Both the position numbers and the translations under genes were made by a program. From Aeromicrobium sp. Leaf350 (GTDB lineage: Bacteria; Actinomycetota; Actinomycetes; Propionibacteriales; Nocardioidaceae): DNA of 64,000 bases. The stretch covers positions 372,001 through 436,000 of the forward strand of contig NZ_CAKASL010000001.1 of NCBI RefSeq assembly GCF_916858655.1, read 5' to 3'. The notes under the pieces are model-generated. The model saw only the letters and a list, made by a program, of their open reading frames with translations. It was not told the origin of the DNA and ran no database searches. Shown one piece after another: positions 24,146-32,102 of the stretch (position 1 is the stretch's first letter; the number at the start of each line of letters is the position of its first letter).

Positions 24146-25045
24146 ATGGCCCATTCGTACGCCGACGACCTCCGGCTCGCGCACGTCCTGGCCGACACCG
24201 CCGACAACCTGTCGATGGACCGGTTCGGGGCGATCGACCTCGAGGTCTCGACCAAGCCGGACATGACCTGGGTGACCGAGTCGGACCAGGCCGTCGAGCA
24301 CGCGCTGCGCAAGACCCTGCGCTCCGCCCGCACCCGTGACGCCTTCTTCGGCGAGGAGAGCGGCGAGCAGGAGGGCGCAGCGACCTCGTCGCGCCGCTGG
24401 ATCATCGACCCGATCGACGGCACGTCGAACTTCGTGCGCGGCGTGCCCGTGTGGGCGACGCTGATCGCGCTCGAGGAGGAGGGCGAGATCGTCGCCGGCG
24501 TCGTCTCGGCCCCGGCCCTCGGGCGCCGCTGGTGGGCCCACAAGGGCAGCGGCGCGTTCACCGGCAAGTCGGTCATGAACGGCCGCGAGATCCGCGTCTC
24601 GCGCGTGGGAGACCTCGGCGGTGCGTCGTTGTCGTTCAGCTCGGTCGAGAGCTGGGAGGACATCGGCAAGGCGCAGGCGTTCGCGGCCCTGACCCGTCAG
24701 TGCTGGCGCACCCGCGCGTACGGCGACTTCTGGTCGTACGTCCTGGTCGCCGAGGGCGCCGTCGACGTCGCGGCCGAGCCCGAGCTGAACCTGTGGGACA
24801 TGGCGGCGCTCGACGTGATCGTGCGCGAGGCGGGCGGGCGGTTCACGTCCCTCGCCGGCCGCGAGGGGCCCTGGGGTGCGAACGCGATCGCGACCAACGG
24901 GCGCCTGCACGACGCGGCGATGGCCTACCTGGGCCACTTCCCCGACACCGAGCCCCCGGGCGACGGCTGGGACGACGAGACCGACCCCGGTCCCGATCCC
25001 GATCGCTCCCACGACCTCGGCAACGTCCTCGACTTCGGCCGCTGA
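24146..25045 (+). CDS. hisN: Histidinol-phosphatase (inositol monophosphatase family)
   Basis: 299 residues. The metal-dependent phosphatase motifs are present: EES in FFGEESGEQ (about 69-77), DPIDGTSNF (about 91-99) and WDMAALDVIVREAGG (about 217-231). Members of this actinobacterial branch dephosphorylate L-histidinol phosphate; related proteins act on inositol phosphates, so the substrate rests on homology. The tail after residue 265 is acidic and proline-rich, probably disordered. No other his gene is in the window. Confidence 0.88.
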   Translation: MAHSYADDLRLAHVLADTADNLSMDRFGAIDLEVSTKPDMTWVTESDQAVEHALRKTLRSARTRDAFFGEESGEQEGAATSSRRWIIDPIDGTSNFVRGVPVWATLIALEEEGEIVAGVVSAPALGRRWWAHKGSGAFTGKSVMNGREIRVSRVGDLGGASLSFSSVESWEDIGKAQAFAALTRQCWRTRAYGDFWSYVLVAEGAVDVAAEPELNLWDMAALDVIVREAGGRFTSLAGREGPWGANAIATNGRLHDAAMAYLGHFPDTEPPGDGWDDETDPGPDPDRSHDLGNVLDFGR

Positions 25046-25069
25046 CCCGCCCTCCTCCCGAGAGTGGTC

Positions 25070-25098
25070 TTGACGTCGATGCACTCCCGATATATCGT
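25070..25098 (+). promoter_or_regulatory. padR promoter with palindromic operator
   Basis: TTGACG (25070-25075), a 17-nt spacer and TATCGT (25093-25098) form a near-canonical promoter. The perfect palindrome CGATATATCG (25088-25097) overlaps the -10, a position that suits autorepression by the PadR protein encoded downstream. Confidence 0.7.
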
Positions 25099-25193
25099 TA
25101 ATGCATCACCTACACATCGCCGACGCGTCGAGCCCGTCCCCGGCACTCCCCAGGACGCGACTCCGCGCCGGCCCCACTCCCCAGGAGAACCTC

Positions 25194-25754
25194 ATGAACA
25201 CCCCCTTCGACACCCACCCCCATGACCACGACCCCTTCGACCGTCACGACCGCCGCCAGCGCGGACCTCGTCGTGGCGGACCGCACCAGCGTGGCGGTCG
25301 CCGTCGCGGTCGCCGCGGCGGCGACGTGCGGGCCGCCGCCCTCCTGCTCCTCGCGGAGCAGCCCCGCCACGGCTACGACCTGATCCAGGAGATCCGCGAG
25401 CGCAGCAACGAGATGTGGACCCCGAGCCCCGGCTCGGTCTACCCCGTGCTGCAGCAGCTCGAGGACGAGGGACTCGTCGAGTTCGAGCGCGTCGACGGAC
25501 GCAAGACCGCATCGCTCACCGCGGCCGGTCGCACGTTCGTCGAGGACAACGCCGACGAGCTCGGCACGCCCTGGGCGACGGCACAAGCCGGCAGCGAGGG
25601 CGTGCACGAGCTCGGCCACGCGCTGCGGTCCCTGATGGGCGCGTTCCGTCAGGTCACGTCCGACGGGACCCCGGAGCAGCGCCGCCAGGCGGCCGCCCTG
25701 CTGGACGACACGCGTCGTCAGCTCTACCGGGTGCTCGCCGGCGACGAGTCGTGA
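25194..25754 (+). CDS. PadR-family transcriptional regulator
   Basis: 186 residues. The N-terminal 45 residues are rich in His, Asp, Arg and Gly and are likely disordered. The winged helix follows (DVRAAALLLLAEQPRHGYDL, then WTPSPGSVYPVLQQLEDEGLVE, about 44-102), and a C-terminal helical dimerisation region ends the protein. The ATG at 25194 has AGGAG seven bases upstream. No target gene is adjacent on the same strand, so it may regulate itself and distant genes. A histidine-rich head could bind metal, but that is speculative. Confidence 0.9.
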   Translation: MNTPFDTHPHDHDPFDRHDRRQRGPRRGGPHQRGGRRRGRRGGDVRAAALLLLAEQPRHGYDLIQEIRERSNEMWTPSPGSVYPVLQQLEDEGLVEFERVDGRKTASLTAAGRTFVEDNADELGTPWATAQAGSEGVHELGHALRSLMGAFRQVTSDGTPEQRRQAAALLDDTRRQLYRVLAGDES

Positions 25755-25789
25755 TCCGCATCACCGATCCGGCGTCATGACTGACGTCT

Positions 25790-25836
25790 AGAGCCGTTCC
25801 TTGCGTCAGATCTTCACGGGCGCGGGGAACGGCTCT
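25790..25836. terminator. Hairpin between padR and the convergent CGNR gene
   Basis: A perfect 11-bp inverted repeat (AGAGCCGTTCC/GGAACGGCTCT) with a 25-nt loop, flanked by an outer ATCACC/GGTGAT pair, spans the convergent ends. Its right arm lies inside the last codons of the CGNR gene. It probably terminates padR. Confidence 0.5.
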
Positions 25837-26383
25837 GGTGATACCTCGCCTGTCGGGTCCGGTGGGCGCAGGCGGCCGAGCAGTACCGGCGCCGGTGGTG
25901 CTCCGGCAGCAGCACGACGCGACACGTCGGCGTCGCGCAGGTCGTGAGGCGATCACGTCCCCCCGACCGGACCAGGTCGATGCAGTCGGCCGCGACGGTG
26001 CCGAGCCACGACTCCACGCCGGGGCCCCACAGCCGCCGGCTCACCTGCAGGTCGCCCCGACCGTCGAGGTCGAGACCCCACGAGGGCGCGGACTCGGTGT
26101 CGTAGCGGTTCACGACGGCCAACGACGAGGCCCGAGGGCGACCCAGCAGGATCTGCTCGACCGCCCCGCGCACCTGCCGCAGCGCGTCGAGCGCCTCGGC
26201 GTCGACCCCGAGGTCGTCGCCCAGCTCCCCGGGCGGCAGCGCCGCGGCCACGGCGTCGAACCAGGCCTCGGCCGTGTCGACGTCCGCAAGGGCGTCCGCC
26301 TCGTCCGGCGCCGCGATCGCGGAGCTGATCAGGACCAGTGACGGTCGGGTCTCCCCCTCGTCGGCTCCCAGGCGAAATCGCAT
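25814..26383 (-). CDS. ABATE/CGNR zinc-finger protein
   Basis: 189 residues. The C-terminal zinc finger reads TTCATPTCRVVLLPEHHRRR and then YCSAACAHR (about 147-180), the CGNR family's treble-clef-like motif, here without the exact CGNR letters. The N-terminal part fits the ABATE ligand-binding-like domain. Such proteins are thought to be stress-linked transcription regulators. The ATG at 26383 is chosen; a GTG five codons upstream is the alternative. It is divergent from a secreted-type protein gene. Confidence 0.8.
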   Translation of the reverse strand: MRFRLGADEGETRPSLVLISSAIAAPDEADALADVDTAEAWFDAVAAALPPGELGDDLGVDAEALDALRQVRGAVEQILLGRPRASSLAVVNRYDTESAPSWGLDLDGRGDLQVSRRLWGPGVESWLGTVAADCIDLVRSGGRDRLTTCATPTCRVVLLPEHHRRRYCSAACAHRTRQARYHQSRSPRP

Positions 26384-26467
26384 GACTGACGGTAACACGA
26401 CACTTTCACCGTCATCCGGATCTCAGGCATTCTTCCCATTCCTCGCCCACGCCCTGGCCCCGGGCTC

Positions 26468-26473
26468 TAGGCT
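26468..26473 (+). promoter_or_regulatory. -10-like hexamer TAGGCT
   Basis: TAGGCT lies upstream of the small secreted-protein gene and predicts initiation near 26480, after the first ATG at 26477 but before that at 26510. Confidence 0.4.
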
Positions 26474-26509
26474 GGGATGTCGTCCCTCCCTCACACGACG
26501 GATCCACTC

Positions 26510-26908
26510 ATGCTTCTCTCGACCCGGCTCTCCCGGATCGTCGCCATCGCGGTCGTCGCGACGGTGGCCGTCGCGGCCGTCATCACGTTCGCGTTCACCA
26601 GTGACGCGATCGGCGGCCCGGGCACGCGCGCCGAGGCCGACGCCTCCTCGCCGTCGGTCTCGTCGGCGCCCGATCCCGCCACCTCGGCGCCGGGCACGAT
26701 GGAGGCCGAGGCCTCACCGACCCCGGCAGCGACGCCGACAGCGACCCCGAGCCAGGCCGCCCAGGCGCCCGCCTCGCCCCAGCAGCCCGCGCCGACCGCT
26801 GCACCCACCACGGGAGCCCCGCCTGCGCCACAGCCGACCTTGCCGCCGGCACCCACGCCGACGCCGACGCAGTGCTACTTCCTGATCCTGCCCGTCGCGT
26901 GCCCATGA
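26510..26908 (+). CDS. Membrane-anchored or secreted Pro/Ala/Thr-rich protein
   Basis: 132 residues. One N-terminal hydrophobic segment (about 9-30) would act as signal anchor, followed by about 90 residues rich in Pro, Ala and Thr typical of a cell-wall-spanning linker. The short C-terminal end (TQCYFLILPVACP) has two cysteines that may form a disulfide. No catalytic domain is seen. The ATG at 26477 in the same frame would add 11 residues but lies too close to the putative -10. Function is unknown. Confidence 0.6.
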   Translation: MLLSTRLSRIVAIAVVATVAVAAVITFAFTSDAIGGPGTRAEADASSPSVSSAPDPATSAPGTMEAEASPTPAATPTATPSQAAQAPASPQQPAPTAAPTTGAPPAPQPTLPPAPTPTPTQCYFLILPVACP

Positions 26909-26915
26909 CACCCTG

Positions 26916-27344
26916 GTGCGCGTGCTGACCGTTCTCCTCGTCATCGCGCTGGTCGTCGTCGCGGCGATCGCGCTCCTCGTCGGTCGTGCCCTCTGGGCCA
27001 CCCGGCACGCCCGCCGCAGGCTCCGCGAGCTGGGCGCGCTCCGTCACCGCGAGGTCGCCCTCCTGCTCGGCCGTGCCTCGTCGCCGCGCGACGCCAAGCC
27101 CGCCGTGGGCACGCTCGTCCGCACCGACGACGCCGTCGCGCTCGTGCCGGCGACGCGGGGGCAGGAGGTGCTCATCCCCCTCGACACGGTCACCGCCGCG
27201 TCCGCCACGACCTCCTTCCGGGGTCGCACCTACGCCGAGCCCGTGCTGCTCGTGACGTGGGAGCAGCACGGGACCGGCGACGCCGCCGTCCTGAAGGTGG
27301 CCGACCCGGACGCGTGGGTCGAGGAGCTCAGCCGGCCGCGGTGA
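26916..27344 (+). CDS. Hypothetical single-pass membrane protein
   Basis: 142 residues: one N-terminal membrane helix (about 4-26), a basic stop-transfer stretch (RHARRRLRELG), then a beta-rich cytosolic domain (about 45-135) of about 90 residues that could be a small PH/GRAM-like fold, though this is only a structural guess. It starts with GTG seven bases after the preceding stop and probably forms an operon with it. Its 3' end overlaps the convergent carboxyltransferase gene by 17 bp. I do not recognise the family. Confidence 0.65.
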   Translation: MRVLTVLLVIALVVVAAIALLVGRALWATRHARRRLRELGALRHREVALLLGRASSPRDAKPAVGTLVRTDDAVALVPATRGQEVLIPLDTVTAASATTSFRGRTYAEPVLLVTWEQHGTGDAAVLKVADPDAWVEELSRPR

Positions 27345-28758
27345 GCCTGCGGAGGTGGTGACCGATCTCGGCCGCCATCGCCGTCGCGAGCGCCGCCGGG
27401 GTGTCACCCGCCGGCTCGGGCAGCACGTGGTGCACCGTGCCCTCCTCGCGCAGCTCCAGCACCGAGACGCGCTGCTGCTCCGCCATCTGGGCGGCGTGCT
27501 CGACGTCGCCGTGGACGATCGCGCTCGCGCCCTCCGGGGGCAGCGGCGAGAGCCAGGCGTGCTCCGTGGCCAGCGTGACGTCGGCGGGCAGCAGCGCGAG
27601 TGCTCCGCCACCGCAGCCCTCGCCGAGCAGCACCGAGACCGTCGGCACCCGCATCGTCGACATCGTCGCGATGCAGCGGGCGATCTCCCCGGCGATCGAG
27701 CCCTGCTCGGCCTCGGCCGAGAGCTCGGCACCCGGGGTGTCGATGACCGACACGAGCGGCAGGCCCAGCTCGTTGGCCAGGCGCATGCCGCGACGGGCCT
27801 CGCGCAGGGCTGCAGGCCCCATCGGGGACTCCGGCGTCTGCGTCGTGCGGTCCTGACCGATCACGACGCACGGCACGCCGTCGAGTCGCGCCAGCACGAC
27901 GAGCATCGCGCTGTCGCGCTCGCCCTCGTCGGTTCCCTGCAGCCGCAACGTCGTGTCGCTGCCGTGGCGCAGCAGGTCGCGCACTCCGGCTCGCTCCCGT
28001 CCGCGGGTGATCTCGATCGACGCCCACGTGTCGTGCGCGCCCGTCACCTCGCCCTCCCGGCGCTCGCGCGAGGAGTCCGTGACGGGATCGAGCAGGATGC
28101 CGAGCGCCTGCTCCACGACGGCGGGCAGGTCCTCGACCTTCACGACCGCGTCGATGATGCCGCGGTCCGCGAGGTTCTCGCTGACCTGCACGCCGGGCGG
28201 GAACGGCCGGCCGTTGAGCAGCTCGTAGACCTTCGGGCCGAGGAAGCCGACGAGGGCACCCGGCTCGGCCACCGTGACGTGCCCGAGCGATCCCCATGAG
28301 GCGAAGACGCCGCCGGTCGTCGGGTGGCGCAGGTGCACGAGGTACGGCAGGCCCGCGGCCCGGTGGTCCATGATCGCCCGGCTGATGTCGACCATCCGCA
28401 CGAACGCCGGGGTGCCCTCCTGCATGCGGGTGCCGCCCGACGCGGTCGACGCCAGGATCGGCAGGCCCTCGGCGGTCGCCCTGCGCACGGCCGCGACGAT
28501 GCGTGCCGCCGTGTCCCGGCCGATCGACCCGGCCAGGAAGCCGAACTCGTTGACGACGAACGCCACCTGCCGGCCGCTCACCGTGCCACGCCCGGTCAGG
28601 ACGGACTCGTCGGAACCGCTGCGCTCCTCGGCCCGCTCGAGCTCGGCCCGGTACTGGTCGGAGTAGCCGCTGCGGTCGATCGGTGAGTCCCACGACTCGA
28701 ACGAGCCCTCGTCGAGGACCCGTCCGATCAGGTCCCGCGCGGAGACGCGCTCAGCCAT
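27328..28758 (-). CDS. accD3: Acetyl/acyl-CoA carboxylase carboxyltransferase, fused beta-alpha type (AccD3-like)
   Basis: 476 residues with two crotonase-like halves. The beta-type half has GFLAGSIGRDTAARI, SGGTRMQEG (about 107-115) and YLVHLRHPTTGGVFASWGSL; the alpha-type half has REARRGMRLANELGLPLV, DTPGAELSAEAEQ and GEGCGGGALALLPAD. It matches mycobacterial AccD3 in length and order. Such subunits move a carboxyl group between carboxybiotin and an acyl-CoA. No biotin carboxylase or biotin carrier gene is present here. It is the last gene of an operon behind a MatC-like permease and a CoA-transferase (8-bp overlap), so decarboxylation or transcarboxylation of an imported diacid's CoA ester is plausible. 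Confidence 0.87.
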   Translation of the reverse strand: MAERVSARDLIGRVLDEGSFESWDSPIDRSGYSDQYRAELERAEERSGSDESVLTGRGTVSGRQVAFVVNEFGFLAGSIGRDTAARIVAAVRRATAEGLPILASTASGGTRMQEGTPAFVRMVDISRAIMDHRAAGLPYLVHLRHPTTGGVFASWGSLGHVTVAEPGALVGFLGPKVYELLNGRPFPPGVQVSENLADRGIIDAVVKVEDLPAVVEQALGILLDPVTDSSRERREGEVTGAHDTWASIEITRGRERAGVRDLLRHGSDTTLRLQGTDEGERDSAMLVVLARLDGVPCVVIGQDRTTQTPESPMGPAALREARRGMRLANELGLPLVSVIDTPGAELSAEAEQGSIAGEIARCIATMSTMRVPTVSVLLGEGCGGGALALLPADVTLATEHAWLSPLPPEGASAIVHGDVEHAAQMAEQQRVSVLELREEGTVHHVLPEPAGDTPAALATAMAAEIGHHLRRLTAAG

Positions 28759-29971
28759 GCTCGAGCTCCGCCCGGATCTGCTCGCCGTGCTGGTCGAGCA
28801 CCGGCGGCGCGACGTGCCCGCGGTACGTGGTCTCCTCGTCGCCGTCGAAGAAGCGCAGCGGCGGCCCGGGGAGCTGGATGCCCCCGAGCGTGGCGTGCTC
28901 GACGTCGATCAGCAGGCCCTGGCTGTGGGTCTGGTCCCACGCGAAGACCTCGTCGATCGTGCGCACCTTGCCGGCCGGGATGCCGACCTCGGCCAGGCGC
29001 GCCAGCAGCTTCTCGGCCTCCCACTCGGCGAAGACGCCCTCGACCATCTCGACGACCTCCTCGCGCCGCGCGACCCGCTCCGGGTTCGTCGCGAAGCCCG
29101 GCAGGTTCGGGTCGAGGTCGAAGCCCGCGCAGAAGTCGTGCCAGAGCCCCTCGCTGCCCACGGCGATCTGCACCGCACCGTCGGCGCAGCGGAACAGGCC
29201 GTACGGCGAGATCGACGCGTGGTGGTTGCCCGCCGCCTGGCCGACCGTCTCGGCGATCGTCCACCGGGTGCCCTGGAAGCCCAGGACGCCGACGGTGGCC
29301 GAGAGCAGCGACGTGCGCACGACCTGGCCCTTGCCCGTGCGCTCACGCTCGTGCAGCGCCGCCAGGAGCCCGTAGGCGCCGTACATGCCGCCGAGGATGT
29401 CGGAGATCGGCGTGCCGACCTTCTGCGGGTCGTCGGGCCCGGACCCGGTGATCGACATCAGGCCGGCCTCGCCCTGGGCGATCTGGTCGTAGCCCGACCG
29501 GCCGCCCTCGGGACCGTCGTGGCCGAAGCCCGTGATCGACAGCACGACGAGACGCGGGTTGCGCTCCATCAGCGTGTCGAAGCCAAGGCCCAGCCGATCG
29601 AGGACGCCGGTGCGGAAGTTCTCCACGAGCACGTCCGCGCGGTCGACGAGTCCCAGCAGGACCTCGCGATCGGCCTCGTCCTTGAGGTTGAGGGCGATCG
29701 ACTCCTTGTTGCGGTTCGCCGACAGGAAGTACGTCGACTCCCGGTCCTCGGGGACGCCGTCGTCGGCCGAGCCCACGTGACCGTCTCCGTCGGACTCGGG
29801 CCACCGGAACGGCGGGCCCCAGCCACGGGTGTCGTCGCCGTGGCCCGGGTTCTCGACCTTGACGATGCGGGCACCGAGGTCGCCCAGCATCATCGTGGCG
29901 TGCGGGCCGGCGAGAGCGCGGGACAGGTCGACGACCAGGAGGTCGGACAGGGGTCCGGTGCCGCCCGCCAT
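28751..29971 (-). CDS. CaiB/BaiF family CoA-transferase
   Basis: 406 residues of the class III CoA-transferases. The N-terminal LLVVDLSRALAGPHATMMLG and DLGARIVKVENPGHGDDTRG mark the fold; Asp in GRSGYDQIAQGEAGLMSITG (about 162-181) is the expected catalytic residue that forms the CoA-linked intermediate. Family members move CoA between carboxylic acids such as oxalate, succinate or carnitine. Its start overlaps the stop of the upstream permease gene by one base and its end overlaps accD3, so the three are coupled. The likely substrate is the diacid taken up by that permease. Confidence 0.9.
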   Translation of the reverse strand: MAGGTGPLSDLLVVDLSRALAGPHATMMLGDLGARIVKVENPGHGDDTRGWGPPFRWPESDGDGHVGSADDGVPEDRESTYFLSANRNKESIALNLKDEADREVLLGLVDRADVLVENFRTGVLDRLGLGFDTLMERNPRLVVLSITGFGHDGPEGGRSGYDQIAQGEAGLMSITGSGPDDPQKVGTPISDILGGMYGAYGLLAALHERERTGKGQVVRTSLLSATVGVLGFQGTRWTIAETVGQAAGNHHASISPYGLFRCADGAVQIAVGSEGLWHDFCAGFDLDPNLPGFATNPERVARREEVVEMVEGVFAEWEAEKLLARLAEVGIPAGKVRTIDEVFAWDQTHSQGLLIDVEHATLGGIQLPGPPLRFFDGDEETTYRGHVAPPVLDQHGEQIRAELEHG

Positions 29972-31302
29972 CAGGCGCCCCAGCCCGGCAGCACGAGCGC
30001 GGCCCAGACGAGCAGCGGTCCGACCAGCACGACGAGCACGCTGTAGCGGATGATCTGCTTGTAGTACGCCTGCTCGCTGATCGTGTCCGGACGGTTGGCC
30101 AGCATGAGCGCACCGTTGGTCGAGAACGGGCTGACGTCGACGATCGTGGAGCTGACCGCGAGCGCCGCGACGAACATCGCCGGGTGGATGCCACCGTCGA
30201 CGATCAGCGGGATCGCGATCGGGACGATGACCGGCAGCAGGGCGGTCGAGGACGCGAACGCCGAGACGACGCCGCCGACGTAGCAGAGCACGAGCGCGCC
30301 GATCGCGACGGCGCCGAGGCCGGCGGCCCAGTTGCCCACGAACTCCGGCGAGCCGGCCTGCGTGAGGATCGCGGCGTACGTGCTGACGCCCGCGACGAGC
30401 AGGACCGTCGGCCAGGCGATCTGGTTGACCGCACCCTTGTGCTGGTTGCCCGAGAGCATCGCCAGGATGACGGCGGCGGTGATCGCGACGAAGCCGATGT
30501 TCTTGTCGAACGCCAGCGCGGTGACCGCGGTGCCGACGAACGCCAGGAGCGTCAGGACCTGCTCCATGCGGATGCCGGTGGTCTGCGTGCCCATCACCGT
30601 GTCAGTGCCCTGACCGCGGGTCGGCACGGCGTTGCCACCGGTCGAGCCGTCGGCGTGGACGCCGCCGTCGACGTCCTCGCCGGGATCGATGCGCTGCGAC
30701 ATGAGGCGGCGGCCACCGAGGGCGAAGAACAGGATCGTGGCCATGATGAGGTTGACGATCAGGCTCGCGAGGAACACCGTCATCTCGCTGACGGGCAGGC
30801 CGTTCTCCTCCATGACGGAGTTCGTGATGGTGCCGTAGATGCTGATCGGACTGAAGCCGCCGCCCTGGGCGCCGTGCACGACGAACATGCCCATCATGAG
30901 CGGGCTGATCTTGTAGCGGCCGGCGAAGCCGAGGGCGATCGGGCCGATGATGGCGCAGGCGGCCGGGCTCGCGGCGCCGATCGCGGTCAGCAGCGCGGTG
31001 ACGCCGAACATGACCCACGGGATCAGCGCGACGCGGCCGCCGACGGCCTTCACGGCGGTCTCGACGATGAGGTCGACCGTGCCGTTGTTGCGCGCTATCG
31101 CGAACAGGTAGGTGACGCCGATCAGTGTCAGGACGAGATCACCGCTGATGCCGGCGAGGATCTCCTTCTCGTCGAGGTCGAGCGCGTACATGCCGACGAG
31201 CCACGCGGCGACGTACGCCAGCGCACCCATGTTGATCGGCAGCAGCGTGCCGATCACGAACAAGGCGACCAGCGCGATGATCGCTACCCATTCCGGTCCC
31301 AT
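29971..31302 (-). CDS. MatC-like dicarboxylate permease (SLC13/ArsB superfamily)
   Basis: 443 residues with about 11-12 membrane helices. The N-terminal part (MGALAYVAAWLVGMYALDLD, IGVTYLFAIARNNGTVDLIV) is the MatC_N pattern known from malonate and dicarboxylate carriers, and the second half repeats the fold after a hydrophilic, glycine-rich loop (about 205-245). It probably imports a small dicarboxylate by cation symport. AAGGA precedes the ATG. It heads the operon permease/CoA-transferase/carboxyltransferase and is divergent from a GntR regulator, as matC is from matR in malonate loci; genes for malonyl-CoA synthetase and decarboxylase are missing here. Confidence 0.85.
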   Translation of the reverse strand: MGPEWVAIIALVALFVIGTLLPINMGALAYVAAWLVGMYALDLDEKEILAGISGDLVLTLIGVTYLFAIARNNGTVDLIVETAVKAVGGRVALIPWVMFGVTALLTAIGAASPAACAIIGPIALGFAGRYKISPLMMGMFVVHGAQGGGFSPISIYGTITNSVMEENGLPVSEMTVFLASLIVNLIMATILFFALGGRRLMSQRIDPGEDVDGGVHADGSTGGNAVPTRGQGTDTVMGTQTTGIRMEQVLTLLAFVGTAVTALAFDKNIGFVAITAAVILAMLSGNQHKGAVNQIAWPTVLLVAGVSTYAAILTQAGSPEFVGNWAAGLGAVAIGALVLCYVGGVVSAFASSTALLPVIVPIAIPLIVDGGIHPAMFVAALAVSSTIVDVSPFSTNGALMLANRPDTISEQAYYKQIIRYSVLVVLVGPLLVWAALVLPGWGA

Positions 31303-31325
31303 GGCGGGTCCTTCTTTCGTCCTGT

Positions 31326-31339
31326 GTGACAGCCGTCAC
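31326..31339. promoter_or_regulatory. Palindrome GTGAC-AGCC-GTCAC
   Basis: This inverted repeat lies in the leader side of the MatC-like operon. Nearly the same core (GTGACGGCCGTCAC) sits inside the 20-bp palindrome at 57209-57228, so one regulator may bind both. Confidence 0.5.
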
Positions 31340-31353
31340 GTCGAGTGGTTCAG

Positions 31354-31394
31354 TGGCCTAGCCAATAGGTCAATGTGACGAATGTCAATACGAT
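31354..31394. promoter_or_regulatory. Divergent GntR/MatC promoter region
   Basis: TGGCCTAGCCA (31354-31364) is a palindrome, and GTCAAT occurs twice in direct orientation 15 bp apart (31369 and 31384). TACGAT (31389-31394) ends six bases before the GntR ATG. One of these repeats is probably the GntR operator. Confidence 0.5.
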
Positions 31395-31400
31395 GGCGCC

Positions 31401-32102
31401 ATGGCCCGCCTGGAATCGCTTCGTCCCGTGCAGCGGCCCCGCCTGTACGAGCAGGTCGCGGGCCAGATCACGGAGTGGATCACCGCCAACGGTGTGCGCT
31501 CCGGTGACCGCCTTCCGCCCGAGCGCGAGCTCGCGACGCAGCTCGGCGTCAGCCGCGCGACCATCAGCCAGGCCCTCGTGGCCCTCGAGGTCGTCGGCGC
31601 CGTCGTGGTGCGTCACGGCGACGGCGCGATCGTGACCGACCTCGCGGGCACCCCGCGCATCGTCGACGCGATCCGCGCCCACGCGAAGCGGCTTCCCGAG
31701 ATCATCGACGCCCGCGACGCCCTCGAGTCCAAGATCGCCGCCCTCGCGGCGGAGCGCCGCACCGAGGCGCACCTGGCCGAGATCGACGCCGCGCTCGACG
31801 CCATGGAGGCCGACATCGACGCCGGCGGACGCGGTGTCGAGGGCGACGAGCTGTTCCACGCCGCCGTCACGGCCGCGGCCGCCTCCGAGCTGCTCTCCAA
31901 GATGATGCGCGAGATCGGCGAGCTCGTGCTCGAGACCCGCATCGAGTCGCTGGGCCAGCCCGGCCGCCCGCGCGAGTCGCTCGCCGCCCACCGCCGCATC
32001 GCCGACGCGATCCGCGCTGCCGACCCGGCCGCCGCGGCCGCCGCGATGCACGCCCACGTCATGCGCGTCAGTGACGTCGCGATCCTGCACGACGGCGCGT
32101 GA
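31401..32102 (+). CDS. GntR-family regulator (FadR/FCD subfamily)
   Basis: 233 residues. The N-terminal winged helix (about 10-75: RLYEQVAGQITEWI, LPPERELATQLGVSRATISQAL) is followed by an all-helical FCD effector domain (about 90-225) with the expected acidic and histidine metal/ligand residues (DARDALE, DELFH, AAHRRIADAI, MHAHV). Such regulators often sense organic acids. It is divergent from the MatC-like operon, its probable target, and overlaps the downstream TauE gene by four bases (GTGA), linking that exporter to the same control. Confidence 0.9.
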   Translation: MARLESLRPVQRPRLYEQVAGQITEWITANGVRSGDRLPPERELATQLGVSRATISQALVALEVVGAVVVRHGDGAIVTDLAGTPRIVDAIRAHAKRLPEIIDARDALESKIAALAAERRTEAHLAEIDAALDAMEADIDAGGRGVEGDELFHAAVTAAAASELLSKMMREIGELVLETRIESLGQPGRPRESLAAHRRIADAIRAADPAAAAAAMHAHVMRVSDVAILHDGA

